Shown here piece after piece: positions 49,069-58,814 of a DNA stretch of 64,000 nucleotides. The stretch spans positions 1-64,000 of the forward strand of contig NZ_JANRHG010000009.1 in NCBI RefSeq assembly GCF_024733845.1. The letters run 5' to 3'. Position 1 is the stretch's first letter. Each line of letters opens with the position of its first letter. The notes under the pieces were generated by a model that was not told the DNA's origin, did not search any database, and saw only the letters and a program-made list of their open reading frames with translations. The position numbers and the translations under genes are program-made. Origin of the DNA: Neomoorella sulfitireducens (GTDB lineage: Bacteria; Bacillota; DSM-521; Neomoorellales; Neomoorellaceae).

Positions 49069-49455
49069 TTACCTCCTGTGACGTTGTATTTCGCCAGATG
49101 AAATATTCTCCATACGGGCAGCCTGCACCCAGAGGCTCAGGGAAGTCATCTTCCTTATACTGACAATACGGTATGGGGCTCCTTCCAAATATGCTGCTAC
49201 GGCAGCACAGGCTGCTGCTACTTTGAGAGGGGTATCTCCTGCCATTGCAGGCTTGACATCTCTTGCACCCCCAGGCACCTTTATGCCAGGGTTTACACTC
49301 CCAAGGGCCTCAGTTTTTTTTTCTGCTTTAGTACCATCCCTTTTATAGTTCAAGACTTTAATTACCTGGATAACCCCCGCCAGTAAAAACAGGACCGCAA
49401 AGACGATGGTCATGTCTATTATAGTTAACATCAAAGCACCGATCTGGTTTTCCAA
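49069..49455 (-). CDS. Sodium-pumping decarboxylase gamma/delta-type small subunit
   Basis: A 128-residue protein with one N-terminal membrane helix (IIDMTIVFAVLFLLAGVIQV), a linker, and a C-terminal stretch APYRIVSIRKMTSLSLWVQA. The layout and position match OadG/MmdD-type subunits, which hold the complex together. The sequence family is poorly conserved; the call relies on layout and context between mmdA and the biotin carrier. Confidence 0.8.
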   Translation of the reverse strand: MENQIGALMLTIIDMTIVFAVLFLLAGVIQVIKVLNYKRDGTKAEKKTEALGSVNPGIKVPGGARDVKPAMAGDTPLKVAAACAAVAAYLEGAPYRIVSIRKMTSLSLWVQAARMENISSGEIQRHRR

Positions 49456-49601
49456 GATTTATTTCACCCCCATCGATAAAAAATAGTAATCCTCTTTTCC
49501 CCCGATTTCTCCAAACATCTTCTTTCAGGGTTCAATTTTTTCCTTCAGGTGGTTATAAGCTTTTCCTGACATAAATCTATCATGTAATTAATTCCGGCCT
49601 C

Positions 49602-51152
49602 TTATAAGGGAATATTTCCGTGTTTTTTAGCCGGCCGGTTTTCGCGTTTGGTGCTCAAGAGCTCCAGGGCTTGTACCAGCTGGGGACGAGTCTGGCGCGG
49701 GTCGATGACGGCGTCGATATAGCCGCGTTGGGCGGCGACGTAGGGGTTGGCAAAAAGGCGCCGGTATTCGGCGATCTTTTCTGCCCGCGTTGCTCTTGGA
49801 TCGGCGGCCGTCTCGATTTCTTTGCGGAAGATAATATTGGCTGCCCCGTCCGGTCCCATGACAGCGATCTCCGCTCCCGGCCAGGCGAATACCTGGTCGG
49901 CTCCTAGATCACGGCTGCACATGGCGAGATACGCCCCGCCGTAAGCTTTGCGCACAATCACTGTTAGTTTCGGTACCGTGGCTTCTGAGTAGGCGTGCAG
50001 CATCTTGGCCCCGTGGCGGATAATGCCGCCGTATTCCTGGTTGGTACCGGGTAAAAAACCGGGTACGTCGACAAAGTTAACAATAGGAATGTTGAAGGCG
50101 TCGCAAAACCGGATAAAACGCGCCGCTTTGTCGGAGCAGTTGATATCCAGGCACCCGGCCATGACAGCCGGCTGGTTGGCAATAATACCTACTACCCGGC
50201 CATTCAGGCGGGCCAGAGCGGTAATAATATTAGGCGCGTACAGGGCTTGCACTTCGAAGACCGTACCCCGGTCCATGACCAGGTTGATGACGTCAAGCAT
50301 GTTGAAAGCTTTGTTAGAGTTGTCCGGTATGATATAGAGCAGCCCCTCTTCCGCACGCCCCGGGTCGTCACCGCTGTCTATGACCGGCGGGTCGTCCATA
50401 TTGTTGCCGGGTAAATAGCTTAACAGTATGCGTATGAGCTGCAGGCAGTGTTCTTCGTTGTCGGCGGCAAAGTGGGCGACACCGCTCGTTTGGTTGTGGG
50501 CCAGAGCCCCGCCCAGTTGCTGGCCGCTCACTTCTTCCCCTGTCACCGCTTTAATAACCTGGGGGCCGGTGATGAACATCTCACTGGTGTCTTTTACCAT
50601 GAAGATGAAGTCCATCAGCGCCGGGGAATAAACCGCCCCGCCGGCACATGGCCCCATGATGACGGCAATCTGGGGGATAACCCCGGAAGCCATGGTGTTG
50701 CGGTAGAATATCTGCCCGTACCCGCTTAAGGCGTCAACCCCTTCCTGGATGCGTGCCCCGCCGGAGTCGTTGATGCCGATGATGGGCATCCCTACTTTTA
50801 AGGCCAGATCCTGGATTTTACAGATCTTTTTGGCGTGCATCTCGCCCAAGGACCCGCCCAGCACTGTAAAGTCCTGGGCAAAGACGGCAACCGGCCGGCC
50901 ATCGATAGTGCCGTAGCCAGTAACGACCCCCTCACCGGGAGCTTCCGTTTTATCCATGCCAAAGTTAACGCAGCGGTGGGTAACAAAAGCGTCGATCTCA
51001 TTAAAGCTCCCTGGATCCAGCAAGGCTTCAATCCTTTCCCGCGCCGTCTTCTTGCCCTGCTCATGCTGTTTGGCAATCCGTTTGTCGCCGCCACCGGCGC
51101 GAATCTTCTCCAGTCCTTCCTCAAGACGCTGCAATTGTTCTTCTATGGCCAT
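49602..51152 (-). CDS. mmdA: Methylmalonyl-CoA decarboxylase alpha / carboxyltransferase subunit
   Basis: A 516-residue acyl-CoA carboxyltransferase: KKTARERIEALLDPGSFNEI, VAVFAQDFTVLGGSLGEMHA, GINDSGGARIQEGVDALSGY, GPCAGGAVYSPALMDFIFMV, PGFLPGTNQEYGGIIRHGAK, RKAYGGAYLAMCSRDLGADQ. It transfers the carboxyl group between methylmalonyl-CoA and biotin. Directly preceded by the epimerase gene (12 bases), so S-methylmalonyl-CoA passes from one to the other. The full family length is present. Confidence 0.93.
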   Translation of the reverse strand: MAIEEQLQRLEEGLEKIRAGGGDKRIAKQHEQGKKTARERIEALLDPGSFNEIDAFVTHRCVNFGMDKTEAPGEGVVTGYGTIDGRPVAVFAQDFTVLGGSLGEMHAKKICKIQDLALKVGMPIIGINDSGGARIQEGVDALSGYGQIFYRNTMASGVIPQIAVIMGPCAGGAVYSPALMDFIFMVKDTSEMFITGPQVIKAVTGEEVSGQQLGGALAHNQTSGVAHFAADNEEHCLQLIRILLSYLPGNNMDDPPVIDSGDDPGRAEEGLLYIIPDNSNKAFNMLDVINLVMDRGTVFEVQALYAPNIITALARLNGRVVGIIANQPAVMAGCLDINCSDKAARFIRFCDAFNIPIVNFVDVPGFLPGTNQEYGGIIRHGAKMLHAYSEATVPKLTVIVRKAYGGAYLAMCSRDLGADQVFAWPGAEIAVMGPDGAANIIFRKEIETAADPRATRAEKIAEYRRLFANPYVAAQRGYIDAVIDPRQTRPQLVQALELLSTKRENRPAKKHGNIPL

Positions 51153-51164
51153 CTTTACCTTCCC

Positions 51165-51575
51165 TCACTTTGTCTGGCGTTCGGCTAGCTCCAGCAATAC
51201 CCCATCCGTGTCTTTGGGATGGACAAAAGCGATCTTGGCCCCCCCGGCACCATAGCGGGGCTTTTCGTCGATCAGGCGAATACCTTTCTCTTTCAGCTCT
51301 GCCAGGGCAGCTTCGATGTTATCTACCTGCAGGGCTATATGCTGGATACCCTGGCCGCGGCTGGCGATAAATTTGGCTATGGGGCCTTCGGGATCAGTGG
51401 ACTCCAATAGCTCCAGCTCGCTATCCCCTACCGGCAGGAAGGCTACCTTTACCTTTTGCTCTGCTACCTCTTCCGTTCCCTGACATTTGATCCCCAGTAT
51501 TTCTTCATAGAAAAGCAGGGTTTCTGCCAGGTTGTTGACGGCAATACCAATGTGATCTACCCGCTGTACTTTCAT
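51165..51575 (-). CDS. mce: Methylmalonyl-CoA epimerase
   Basis: A 136-residue vicinal-oxygen-chelate protein: [74 protein letters not shown]. The His and Glu metal ligands at the strand starts and ends are present. It interconverts the R and S forms of methylmalonyl-CoA between mutase and decarboxylase. It sits in the expected position in the cluster. Confidence 0.92.
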   Translation of the reverse strand: MKVQRVDHIGIAVNNLAETLLFYEEILGIKCQGTEEVAEQKVKVAFLPVGDSELELLESTDPEGPIAKFIASRGQGIQHIALQVDNIEAALAELKEKGIRLIDEKPRYGAGGAKIAFVHPKDTDGVLLELAERQTK

Positions 51576-51699
51576 TAGCTTCTACCTCCTCCAGAAATAT
51601 GTTTTTCACAAATGTATACTATTTTTCATTTGTTCGCCGGTGGAAAGCTAGCCTTTTTTGGATAGCATTAGATCTAAAGGCTGATTACAACCTGCTCCA

Positions 51700-52656
51700 T
51701 TACTCCTGTTTCGAGCATAGCATGCTTTGCAGCATTTTCTCGGCCGCCGTCCAGGGATCCAGCTCACGGGCGTAGACCCTGGATAATACTGCTCCTGTCT
51801 GGATACCATTATTTAAACGGTCCAGGATCATCCGCTCAACCCGGCGCATGACCTCTTCTTTCATCCGTGCCTGCCGCAAACCGGCCAGTAAACCCGCCTG
51901 CTCCAGGAACCGGCGATGGGCCAGAATGGCCTTAAGAACCTCCTCCACCCCCGTGCCCTGCCAGGCAATAGTCTTGATGACCGGTGGCTGCCAGCCCGCA
52001 TCTCTGCTGCCCAATTCCAGGGTAGCCTGGAGAAAGCGCACTACCTGGTCGGCATCACCCCGGTCGGCCTTGTTGACGACAAAGATATTACCGATTTCCA
52101 TAATGCCCGCCTTGGCCGCCTGTATATCATCTCCCAGCCCGGGGACTGTCACCATAATGACGGTATCAGCTACAGTAGCTACATCTACCTGGGACTGGCC
52201 GGTGCCTACCGTTTCGGCAATTAAGTAGTCGCAGCCAAAGGCATCCAGCACCGTGAGGGCATCCCGGGCCGCCCAGGAGAGGCCTCCCAGGTCGCCACGG
52301 GTACCCATGCTGCGGATAAAAACTCCCGGGTCCAGGGCCAGGTCGCCCATGCGCACCCGGTCGCCCAGCAGGGCACCACCGGTGAAGGGGCTAGTGGGAT
52401 CCACAGCCACCACTCCAACCCGGTAGTTCTGCTGCCGCATCAGTTTGACCAGTGAATTGGTGAGGGTGCTCTTGCCGCTACCCGCCGGCCCGGTCATGCC
52501 TACGATATAAGCCCGGCCGCCTTTTGGGTATAACTTTCTTAAAATCTCTCTTCCGGCAGGGGTATCATTTTCTACCATGGTAATAATCCTGGCTGCTGCC
52601 AGCTTGCTGCCCTGGTAGAACTCCCGGAGCAGTTGTTCCAGCACTGCTGATCCCAT
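51700..52656 (-). CDS. meaB: MeaB-type GTPase, methylmalonyl-CoA mutase chaperone
   Basis: A 318-residue G3E GTPase: P-loop GMTGPAGSGKSTLTNSLVKL, VAVDPTSPFTGGALLGDRVR, DYLIAETVGTGQSQVDVATV, NKADRGDADQVVRFL (NKxD guanine motif). MeaB loads adenosylcobalamin and protects the mutase from inactivation. It lies 70 bases downstream of the small mutase subunit. Confidence 0.93.
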   Translation of the reverse strand: MGSAVLEQLLREFYQGSKLAAARIITMVENDTPAGREILRKLYPKGGRAYIVGMTGPAGSGKSTLTNSLVKLMRQQNYRVGVVAVDPTSPFTGGALLGDRVRMGDLALDPGVFIRSMGTRGDLGGLSWAARDALTVLDAFGCDYLIAETVGTGQSQVDVATVADTVIMVTVPGLGDDIQAAKAGIMEIGNIFVVNKADRGDADQVVRFLQATLELGSRDAGWQPPVIKTIAWQGTGVEEVLKAILAHRRFLEQAGLLAGLRQARMKEEVMRRVERMILDRLNNGIQTGAVLSRVYARELDPWTAAEKMLQSMLCSKQE

Positions 52657-52725
52657 CCTTTTTTCTATTACTTTGTTTTACGGCACGGATGGTAAAAATC
52701 TAATCTTTAAACCTGACTGGTAAAC

Positions 52726-53130
52726 CTAATCGGCCTGGCCCACATCCACATTGGCCTTTATAAAGTCGATAATTTCTTTAAGTGAGGTTCCCGGTCCAAA
52801 AACGGCGGTGATACCGGCCTCTTTTAAAGCCGGTATGTCTTCCTCCGGGATAATACCCCCACCGACAATAAGAACTTTATCCCCCATCTGTTTCTTCACC
52901 AGTTTAGCTACCCGCGGGAAAAGGTGCTCATGAGCACCGGAAAGGCTGCTCAAACCTACCACATCCACGTCCTCCTGGATGGCAGCAGCAACAACCTGTT
53001 CCGGCGTCTGGCGGATGCCGGTATATACGACTTCCATGCCGGCATCGCGGAAGGCGCGGGCAATAACTTTGGCTCCCCGGTCATGGCCGTCGAGACCAAC
53101 TTTGGCTACCAGAACACGGATCTTGCGCAT
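52726..53130 (-). CDS. Methylmalonyl-CoA mutase small (B12-binding) subunit
   Basis: A 134-residue cobalamin-binding domain: [20 protein letters not shown] with the D-x-H-x-x-G cobalt-ligand motif, [60 protein letters not shown]. In this and many thermophilic anaerobes the mutase is split into substrate and B12 subunits. It follows the large subunit by 31 bases. Confidence 0.94.
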   Translation of the reverse strand: MRKIRVLVAKVGLDGHDRGAKVIARAFRDAGMEVVYTGIRQTPEQVVAAAIQEDVDVVGLSSLSGAHEHLFPRVAKLVKKQMGDKVLIVGGGIIPEEDIPALKEAGITAVFGPGTSLKEIIDFIKANVDVGQAD

Positions 53131-53161
53131 TATATAACCCTCCTTCTATTACCTCACTATA

Positions 53162-54841
53162 CTAGACAATCTCTACGGGCCGGTATTCGCCAAAAACATC
53201 CCGCAGGACATCACATATCTCACCCAGGGTGGCATAAGTCTTGACGGCCTGGTAGATAACCGGCATAAGGTTATCTTCCGATACGGCTACCTGCCGTAGT
53301 TTGGCTAAGCTCTCCTGCACTGCCCTATTATCCCGCTGTGCCCGTAGCTCCTTTAAGCGCTGTATCTGGGCTTCGCCCACCGCAGGGTCAACACGTAAAA
53401 TCTTCGGCTGGGATTTTTCTTGTATCTGGAATTTGTTAACGCCGACTACTATCCGTCTGCCCGATTCAATATCCTTCTGGTAGCGGTAGGAACTGTCCTG
53501 GATCTCCTTCTGGAGGTAACCCTGTTCTATAGCCTTGACCGAACCGCCCAGGTCATCGATCTTCTTGATATAGTCGGCGGCTTCTTTCTCCAAACGGTTG
53601 GTCATGGCCTCAATGTAGTAAGAACCCGCCAGTGGATCGATGGTTTCGGCCACTCCACTTTCGTAAGCTATGACCTGCTGGGTACGCAGGGCGATGCGTA
53701 CTGCTTCTTCCGTGGGCAGGGCAAGGGCTTCGTCGAAGGAATTGGTGTGCAGGGACTGAGTACCGCCCAGGACAGCCGCCAGGGCCTGCAGTGCGACGCG
53801 GATGATGTTGTTCAGGGGCTGTTGCGCCGTTAAAGTGCAGCCGGCGGTTTGGGTATGGAAGCGCAGCATCATGGAACGAGGGTCCCTGGCGCCAAAGCGC
53901 TCTTTCATAATCTTCGCCCACAGGCGCCGTGCGGCCCGGAATTTAGCGATTTCCTCCAGGAAGTCGTTATGGCAGGCAAAGAAAAAGGCCAACCGCGGGG
54001 CAAAATTATCGACCTGCAAGCCAGCTTTGAGGCCAGCATCTACGTAGGCGATGCCGTCGGCCAGCGTAAAGGCGATTTCCTGCGCTGCCGTCGCCCCGGC
54101 TTCGCGCATGTGATAACCGCTAATACTGATGGTGTTCCATTCCGGCAGCTCTCTTGAACAGAAGGCAAATATATCCGTTACCAGCCGCATGGAAGGTCCA
54201 GGTGGGAAAATATAGGTGCCGCGCGCCGCATACTCTTTTAAAATGTCATTCTGGATAGTCCCCCGCAGGTCTTTCCAGGCTACGCCCTGTTTCTCGGCCA
54301 CGGCCATGTACATGCAGAGGAGTACGGCCGCCGTGGCGTTGATGGTCATGGAGGTGCTGACTTTATCCAGCGGGATGCCGTCAAAAAGAACCTCCATATC
54401 GGCCAGGGAGGATATAGCTACTCCTACCTTGCCGACTTCACCTTCCGCCATTGGATGGTCGGAGTCATAGCCGATCTGTGTCGGCAGGTCGAAGGCCACG
54501 CTCAGACCTGTCTGGCCCTGGGACAACAGGTACTTGTACCGCTGGTTGGATTCTACGGCCGTACCAAAGCCGGCATACTGGCGCATAGTCCACAAACGGC
54601 CGCGATACATGGTGGGCTGGACGCCACGGGTGAAGGGGTATTCCCCGGGGAATCCAATATCTTCTAGGTAATCTAGATAGCGGATATCTGCCGGTGTGTA
54701 TAAACGTTCCACCGGATATCCGGATACAGTCATAAAGTCGGGATGGCGTTCTGGTTGCTTACTGAGGGTTTTCTGTAGCTTTTCCCTTTCCCATTTTTCC
54801 TTGGCTACAGAGATAGCCTGCATGGCTTCTTCTTTTAACAT
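53162..54841 (-). CDS. Methylmalonyl-CoA mutase large (substrate-binding) subunit
   Basis: A 559-residue TIM-barrel subunit: [140 protein letters not shown]. It rearranges succinyl-CoA and R-methylmalonyl-CoA by a radical mechanism with the small subunit's cobalamin. It is the first gene of the second half of the supercluster; a terminator hairpin lies 110 bases upstream. Confidence 0.95.
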   Translation of the reverse strand: MLKEEAMQAISVAKEKWEREKLQKTLSKQPERHPDFMTVSGYPVERLYTPADIRYLDYLEDIGFPGEYPFTRGVQPTMYRGRLWTMRQYAGFGTAVESNQRYKYLLSQGQTGLSVAFDLPTQIGYDSDHPMAEGEVGKVGVAISSLADMEVLFDGIPLDKVSTSMTINATAAVLLCMYMAVAEKQGVAWKDLRGTIQNDILKEYAARGTYIFPPGPSMRLVTDIFAFCSRELPEWNTISISGYHMREAGATAAQEIAFTLADGIAYVDAGLKAGLQVDNFAPRLAFFFACHNDFLEEIAKFRAARRLWAKIMKERFGARDPRSMMLRFHTQTAGCTLTAQQPLNNIIRVALQALAAVLGGTQSLHTNSFDEALALPTEEAVRIALRTQQVIAYESGVAETIDPLAGSYYIEAMTNRLEKEAADYIKKIDDLGGSVKAIEQGYLQKEIQDSSYRYQKDIESGRRIVVGVNKFQIQEKSQPKILRVDPAVGEAQIQRLKELRAQRDNRAVQESLAKLRQVAVSEDNLMPVIYQAVKTYATLGEICDVLRDVFGEYRPVEIV

Positions 54842-54944
54842 GGGTAAAACCTCCTTCTTGCTTTTTCCGGCATTAGTTGCCGTATATTGTGTAAGATATA
54901 CAGGCGTTTTTAACGTAGACGATAAAACTATGGCATTAAGACCT

Positions 54945-54992
54945 TAAATAAAAAGACCTGGCCCCCGGATATCAGGTGGTACGCCAGGTCTT
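54945..54992 (-). terminator. Rho-independent terminator / possible leader attenuator
   Basis: AAGACCTGGC (54953-54962) and GCCAGGTCTT (54983-54992) form a perfect 10-bp stem with a 20-base loop; on the minus strand it is followed by TTTTATTT. It lies between the DUF3870 gene and the mutase gene, so it ends or attenuates the upstream half of the supercluster. A second hairpin lies just before it. Confidence 0.7.
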
Positions 54993-55003
54993 ACCAGCTT
55001 TCT

Positions 55004-55022
55004 AGGGTGCGGTTTTCACCCT
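55004..55022 (-). repeat. Small hairpin preceding the terminator
   Basis: On the minus strand AGGGTG, loop AAAACCG, CACCCT. It lies 12 bases before the terminator stem. Its loop ACCGC resembles a T-box core only loosely. Two hairpins in series could form alternative structures. Confidence 0.35.
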
Positions 55023-55066
55023 CTGCAGGTAAAATGGCCACTTAATTAAATTGTTTTTATCGACAT

Positions 55067-55534
55067 CTATCTATTTTTATTAGCTAGGCTTTGCTGGTAG
55101 GTCACATGCTTTTCATAAATAATCTTAAAAGCAGTAATTAGTGCTTTCCGCGCACTTCCAAAATAGTATCTTTCCACTCGCTCTATAAGCCCTTCAATAC
55201 CTTCATTCAATGTGTAACCCATCACCAGTTCCCTAACAAAGCGTCGCGCTAAATCAGTCGCAAGAGTACAATCAAAATCGACGATTTCCCCGGTCTGTGT
55301 TGCTACCTCTACTCCAACAACTATATCGTCATAAAGTTTATGAGCAGTAATAGTGGTAGGCAATTTAGCATACGCGGTGAAAAAAATTTTTTCTCCAGGC
55401 TCTTTGCCCCCCGCTCCCAAACTACAATCCTCCTGCCTCTTTGTTTCATTCATCACGTTTACACTTTTTATACTAGCACTTTTGTAAACTAGCGTCAAGA
55501 GCTTCTCATCTCTATCATTTTTACCTTTAACCAT
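55067..55534 (-). CDS. DUF3870 family protein
   Basis: A 155-residue protein (possibly starting later, near the ATG at about 55450). Conserved part: FFTAYAKLPTTITAHKLYDD, VVGVEVATQTGEIVDFDCTL, ATDLARRFVRELVMGYTLNE, YYFGSARKALITAFKIIYEK. This matches DUF3870, a family of unknown function found in anaerobic Firmicutes. Ending the sdh-fumarase run (10 bases after the fumarase beta gene), it may have a role in succinate/fumarate metabolism or its regulation. The N-terminal 50 residues are hydrophilic and poorly conserved in appearance; no convincing ribosome site selects the start. Confidence 0.7.
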   Translation of the reverse strand: MVKGKNDRDEKLLTLVYKSASIKSVNVMNETKRQEDCSLGAGGKEPGEKIFFTAYAKLPTTITAHKLYDDIVVGVEVATQTGEIVDFDCTLATDLARRFVRELVMGYTLNEGIEGLIERVERYYFGSARKALITAFKIIYEKHVTYQQSLANKNR

Positions 55535-55543
55535 ATTTTTATG

Positions 55544-56101
55544 TTATTTGTGTGCATATCTGGCTATGGCTTCTTCATAGAGATCACCACCATATATGTC
55601 ATTAATAACTGTTGCCGGGAAGTTTTCAACTTCCAGAGCCATTATTGCCTCGGGCCCCAGCTCCGGATAAGCAACCACTTCGGCCTTTTTAATGCACTTC
55701 GCAATTAGAGCGCCAGCACCGCCGACAGTAGCCAGGTATACGGCTTTATGCTCTACCATCGCTTTTCTTACCTCCGGCGAGCGGTAGCCTTTACCAATCA
55801 TGCCCTTAAGTCCAGCTTCTTTGATCAAGCAGGGCGTGTAGGGATCCATGCGGCCGCTGGTAGTAGGCCCGGCAGAGCCAATGACCTGTCCCGGTTTTGC
55901 TGGCGCCGGACCGACGTAATAAATAACCTGGCCCTTAAGGTCCACAGGCAGTTCTGCACCTTGACCTAGCAAGGCGATTAACCGCTTATGTGCTGTGTCC
56001 CTGGCAGCGTATATAACCCCGCTGATTAATACCTGATCACCGACACGAAGTTCGCTAACGTCAAAATCAGTTAAAGGCGTATGGATGAGCTTGGTAGCCA
56101 T
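55544..56101 (-). CDS. Class I fumarase beta subunit
   Basis: A 185-residue protein: LRVGDQVLISGVIYAARDTA, VIYYVGPAPAKPGQVIGSAG, GPTTSGRMDPYTPCLI, GLKGMIGKGYRSPEVRKAMV, AVYLATVGGAGALIAKCIKK, LGPEAIMALEVENFPATVIN. This is the C-terminal half of iron-sulfur fumarase/L(+)-tartrate dehydratase. Together with the alpha subunit (10 bases upstream) it hydrates fumarate to malate. Confidence 0.92.
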   Translation of the reverse strand: MATKLIHTPLTDFDVSELRVGDQVLISGVIYAARDTAHKRLIALLGQGAELPVDLKGQVIYYVGPAPAKPGQVIGSAGPTTSGRMDPYTPCLIKEAGLKGMIGKGYRSPEVRKAMVEHKAVYLATVGGAGALIAKCIKKAEVVAYPELGPEAIMALEVENFPATVINDIYGGDLYEEAIARYAHK

Positions 56102-56111
56102 TTTTTACCTC

Positions 56112-56957
56112 CTACAGGGTAATACTTTTGTGACGGGCAGCATGACATTGAATGTTCACGGCCACAGGGAAACTGGCAATATGACGGGCAAAAATCTCTA
56201 CATGTACAGCAAGGGCGGTTACCCGGCCGCCAAACCCCTGTGGCCCTATCCCCAGCGAATTGATAGCCTCCAGGATCTCTTTTTCAAGCGCAGCTATTTC
56301 ATTGCGGGGATGAGGCCAGCCCAAAGGCCTGAGAAGAGCTTCTTTGGCCATGAGGGTACATTTTTCAAAATTGCCGCCAATACCCACCCCTACAACAATC
56401 GGAGGGCAGGGATTGGGTCCGGCCTTTTTTACGGTGTCGACAACAAACTTTTTTACCCCTTCATAACCGGCAGCGGGGGTCAGCATAGCCACAGCGCTCA
56501 TATTCTCGCTGCCGCCCCCTTTAGGAACAACAGTTATCGTCAGGCGATCGCCAGGTACGATCTTAGTATGGATTATCGCCGGCGTGTTATCGCCGCTGTT
56601 TTTGCCGTCCAGTGGAGGAAAAACCATGGATTTACGTAGGTAGCCGCTGGTGTATCCCCTGGCAACACCGGCATTAATGGCATCGTAAAGATAACCGCCT
56701 TCAATGCGAGCATCCTGCCCCAGTTCCAGGAAGATTACAGCTGCACCAGTATCCTGGCAGATCGGCACCTCCTCGTCAGCAGCGATAGTTGCATTTGCCA
56801 GGAGCTGTTTTATGACCTCCTTACCCTGGGGCGAAACCTCGATCGCCAGTACATTTTCAAGTGCCTTACGCACGTCATTTTCCAGATAATAATTGGCCTC
56901 CCGGCAAAGCTGCTCCACAGCTGCAGTTATCTGGCTGCAAGTAATGATTCTGGCCAT
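56112..56957 (-). CDS. Class I fumarase alpha subunit
   Basis: A 281-residue protein holding the [4Fe-4S] site: [100 protein letters not shown]. Cys residues in ICQDTG, NPCPP and CTLMA are candidate ligands. The start was set at ATG 56957, ten bases after AAAGG; the TTG at 56966 abuts the ribosome site. It lies 158 bases after sdhB. Confidence 0.93.
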   Translation of the reverse strand: MARIITCSQITAAVEQLCREANYYLENDVRKALENVLAIEVSPQGKEVIKQLLANATIAADEEVPICQDTGAAVIFLELGQDARIEGGYLYDAINAGVARGYTSGYLRKSMVFPPLDGKNSGDNTPAIIHTKIVPGDRLTITVVPKGGGSENMSAVAMLTPAAGYEGVKKFVVDTVKKAGPNPCPPIVVGVGIGGNFEKCTLMAKEALLRPLGWPHPRNEIAALEKEILEAINSLGIGPQGFGGRVTALAVHVEIFARHIASFPVAVNIQCHAARHKSITL

Positions 56958-57115
56958 AATATTCAATCCTTTCTCCTGGGTAAAAAGTATTCAGCGACAG
57001 TTTATCAGTCTTTTATTCTAGTAAGCAACGGTTTGTTACTAAAATTTTTTACCAGGGCAATAGTTTTGACTGACTTCGATTTTTAATAGAGATATAATAC
57101 TTCTATCCAGGCAAT

Positions 57116-57913
57116 CTACTTAACCGTCCTCTCCGGCGCTTTGGGTATGCCGGGCCTAGGTTCAACACCAACTAAAGGTAGTGCAAGCGGGGCTATATTT
57201 TTCTTTTTGCCCAAGATCGTCTCCTTCTTCATTAGTTGTATGGCCAGAGCAGGGTCAACGCCTTTTGGGCAGGCTTCAGCACAGGCACCGGCCATATGGC
57301 AACGCCAAAGGCCATAAGAAGAATCGATAATTTTCTCTCTATCTTTTAAACCATTATCCCTTGTATCGGAATTATAGCGGTAGGCTTGAGCCAGAGCCTG
57401 CGGCCCCAAAAAGTTGTCAGCGGTTGCCACTGTAGGACAGGCTGCCAGGCAAATACCGCACTTAAGGCAGTAAGCAAACTGCAAGTATTTTGTCTGTTCC
57501 TGGTTAGTCTGGATAAATTCCTTCTCCGGCTGACGTTCATCAGGATGGATGACATAAGGTTTGACGGCGCGGTGTTTTGCAAATAAAGGCGTTAGATCAA
57601 CGATTAAGTCTTTCACCAGAGGGTAGTTGGGTAACGGTTTTATTTCTATTAAAGTTTTCCCCAGAACCAAAACCTGCGTCTCACACGCTAGCCGGGGATA
57701 ATCGTTAATAAGCATAGCACATGAACCGCAAATACCCATCCGGCAAGATGCCCTGTAGCTCAAGGTGGCATCAAGATTTTCTTTAATATAATTGAGGCAA
57801 TCGAGAATAGTCAAGCCCTTTTCTACTTCAAATGTAAATTCCTGCATGTAAGGTTCTTTATCTTTTTCAGGATCAAAGCGCTGAATTTTAAATGTAAGAA
57901 GCGGCATTTTCAA
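57116..57913 (-). CDS. sdhB: Succinate dehydrogenase/fumarate reductase iron-sulfur subunit
   Basis: A 265-residue protein: FEVEKGLTILDCLNYIKENL, YRASCRMGICGSCAMLINDY with a later LAC for the [2Fe-2S] cluster, then FAYCLKCGICLAACPTVATA and CHMAGACAEACPKGVDPALA for the [4Fe-4S] and [3Fe-4S] clusters. The C-terminus is slightly longer than usual. It links the flavoprotein to the membrane subunits. It is the last sdh gene, 10 bases after the second membrane subunit gene. Confidence 0.94.
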   Translation of the reverse strand: MKMPLLTFKIQRFDPEKDKEPYMQEFTFEVEKGLTILDCLNYIKENLDATLSYRASCRMGICGSCAMLINDYPRLACETQVLVLGKTLIEIKPLPNYPLVKDLIVDLTPLFAKHRAVKPYVIHPDERQPEKEFIQTNQEQTKYLQFAYCLKCGICLAACPTVATADNFLGPQALAQAYRYNSDTRDNGLKDREKIIDSSYGLWRCHMAGACAEACPKGVDPALAIQLMKKETILGKKKNIAPLALPLVGVEPRPGIPKAPERTVK

Positions 57914-57923
57914 GCTCCTTTCA

Positions 57924-58292
57924 TCAACTGGGATTTATCCCAATCATATAGGATTTCATCAATACATAGGTGCCACTAAAAAATAACAGCAAGCCCAGCA
58001 CAAGCACAAAACGGTTAACAACCTTTTCCCGGGGGGTTAACTCAAGCAATACCGAACGCAGCCCGTACAGCCCGTGATAAAGGCCTAAAAGAAGGAGGGT
58101 AAAATAAAGTACCAGCCATTTTAATTCAGTAGCCCTTTGAATAACTGAATTGTATGCAAGAACTTGACCTGTCTTTATCCCAAAAAAATCGAGAATTGTA
58201 TTCATATGCATAAAGATAAGGTGGATACCTAAAAGAAAAATAAGTAAAGGTCCACATAATAAAAATATTAGCCACAGCCGAGACTCGCGCAT
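57924..58292 (-). CDS. sdhD: Succinate dehydrogenase membrane subunit (SdhD-like)
   Basis: A 122-residue protein with three membrane segments: LWLIFLLCGPLLIFLLGIHL, LVLYFTLLLLGLYHGLYGLR and VLVLGLLLFFSGTYVLMKSY. His residues in GIHLIFMH and LYHGLYG are candidate haem ligands. With SdhC it forms the two-subunit quinone-reactive anchor. Confidence 0.85.
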   Translation of the reverse strand: MRESRLWLIFLLCGPLLIFLLGIHLIFMHMNTILDFFGIKTGQVLAYNSVIQRATELKWLVLYFTLLLLGLYHGLYGLRSVLLELTPREKVVNRFVLVLGLLLFFSGTYVLMKSYMIGINPS

Positions 58293-58308
58293 GCAATAAC
58301 CCTCCTTC

Positions 58309-58746
58309 TTAAATAAAATAAAAATCTACAGACATAATAACAAGCAAGCAAAGTAGCGCTATCATGGTCAGGTAAACAAAAGGCCTTTGCCTTTTAACGG
58401 AGGTAGTATAGGGATAGTCTTGCCGTGAAGGTTTTCCTATAAAAAATGACAGTTCGATAAAGAACAGGCGCAAACCGTTGAGGGCATGATAGATGAAGGC
58501 AGCCACTACTAGATACTCCCCAAACTTAAAAATTGGTTTATCTACCATTTCCATACTTGCTACCCAAATGCCCTGGCCGAAAATTCGCGTAGAGGTGAGT
58601 ATAATATGCAAGGAAAGGTAAAGGATTATCCCCAGTCCTGATATTCTGTGGAAAATATAAAGATAACGCTCGATACCATATCTACCTGCATAAAACCAAC
58701 CTTTGGTGCCTAACCTGTATCTCTGCTTAATTAAAGTCTCACGCAT
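58309..58746 (-). CDS. sdhC: Succinate dehydrogenase cytochrome b-type subunit (SdhC)
   Basis: A 145-residue protein with three membrane helices: IFHRISGLGIILYLSLHIIL, FKFGEYLVVAAFIYHALNGL, RLFFIELSFF and VYLTMIALLCLLVIMSVDFY. The FHRxSG...SLH and YHALNGLR motifs, with the haem-binding His, are standard for SdhC. Quinone reduction or oxidation takes place at this anchor. Confidence 0.9.
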   Translation of the reverse strand: MRETLIKQRYRLGTKGWFYAGRYGIERYLYIFHRISGLGIILYLSLHIILTSTRIFGQGIWVASMEMVDKPIFKFGEYLVVAAFIYHALNGLRLFFIELSFFIGKPSRQDYPYTTSVKRQRPFVYLTMIALLCLLVIMSVDFYFI

Positions 58747-58814
58747 GTTTTCTCCTCCTACTTCACTTGAAAGTACAATTCATTTGAGTAAATTGCATGG
58801 ATGCGTAATTTATT

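Noticed and set aside
54990-55025. T-box riboswitch upstream of the mutase operon
   Set aside because: AGGGTGAAAACCGC resembles the T-box core but has an extra base and a mismatch, no specifier stem was visible, and the downstream genes are not amino-acid-related.
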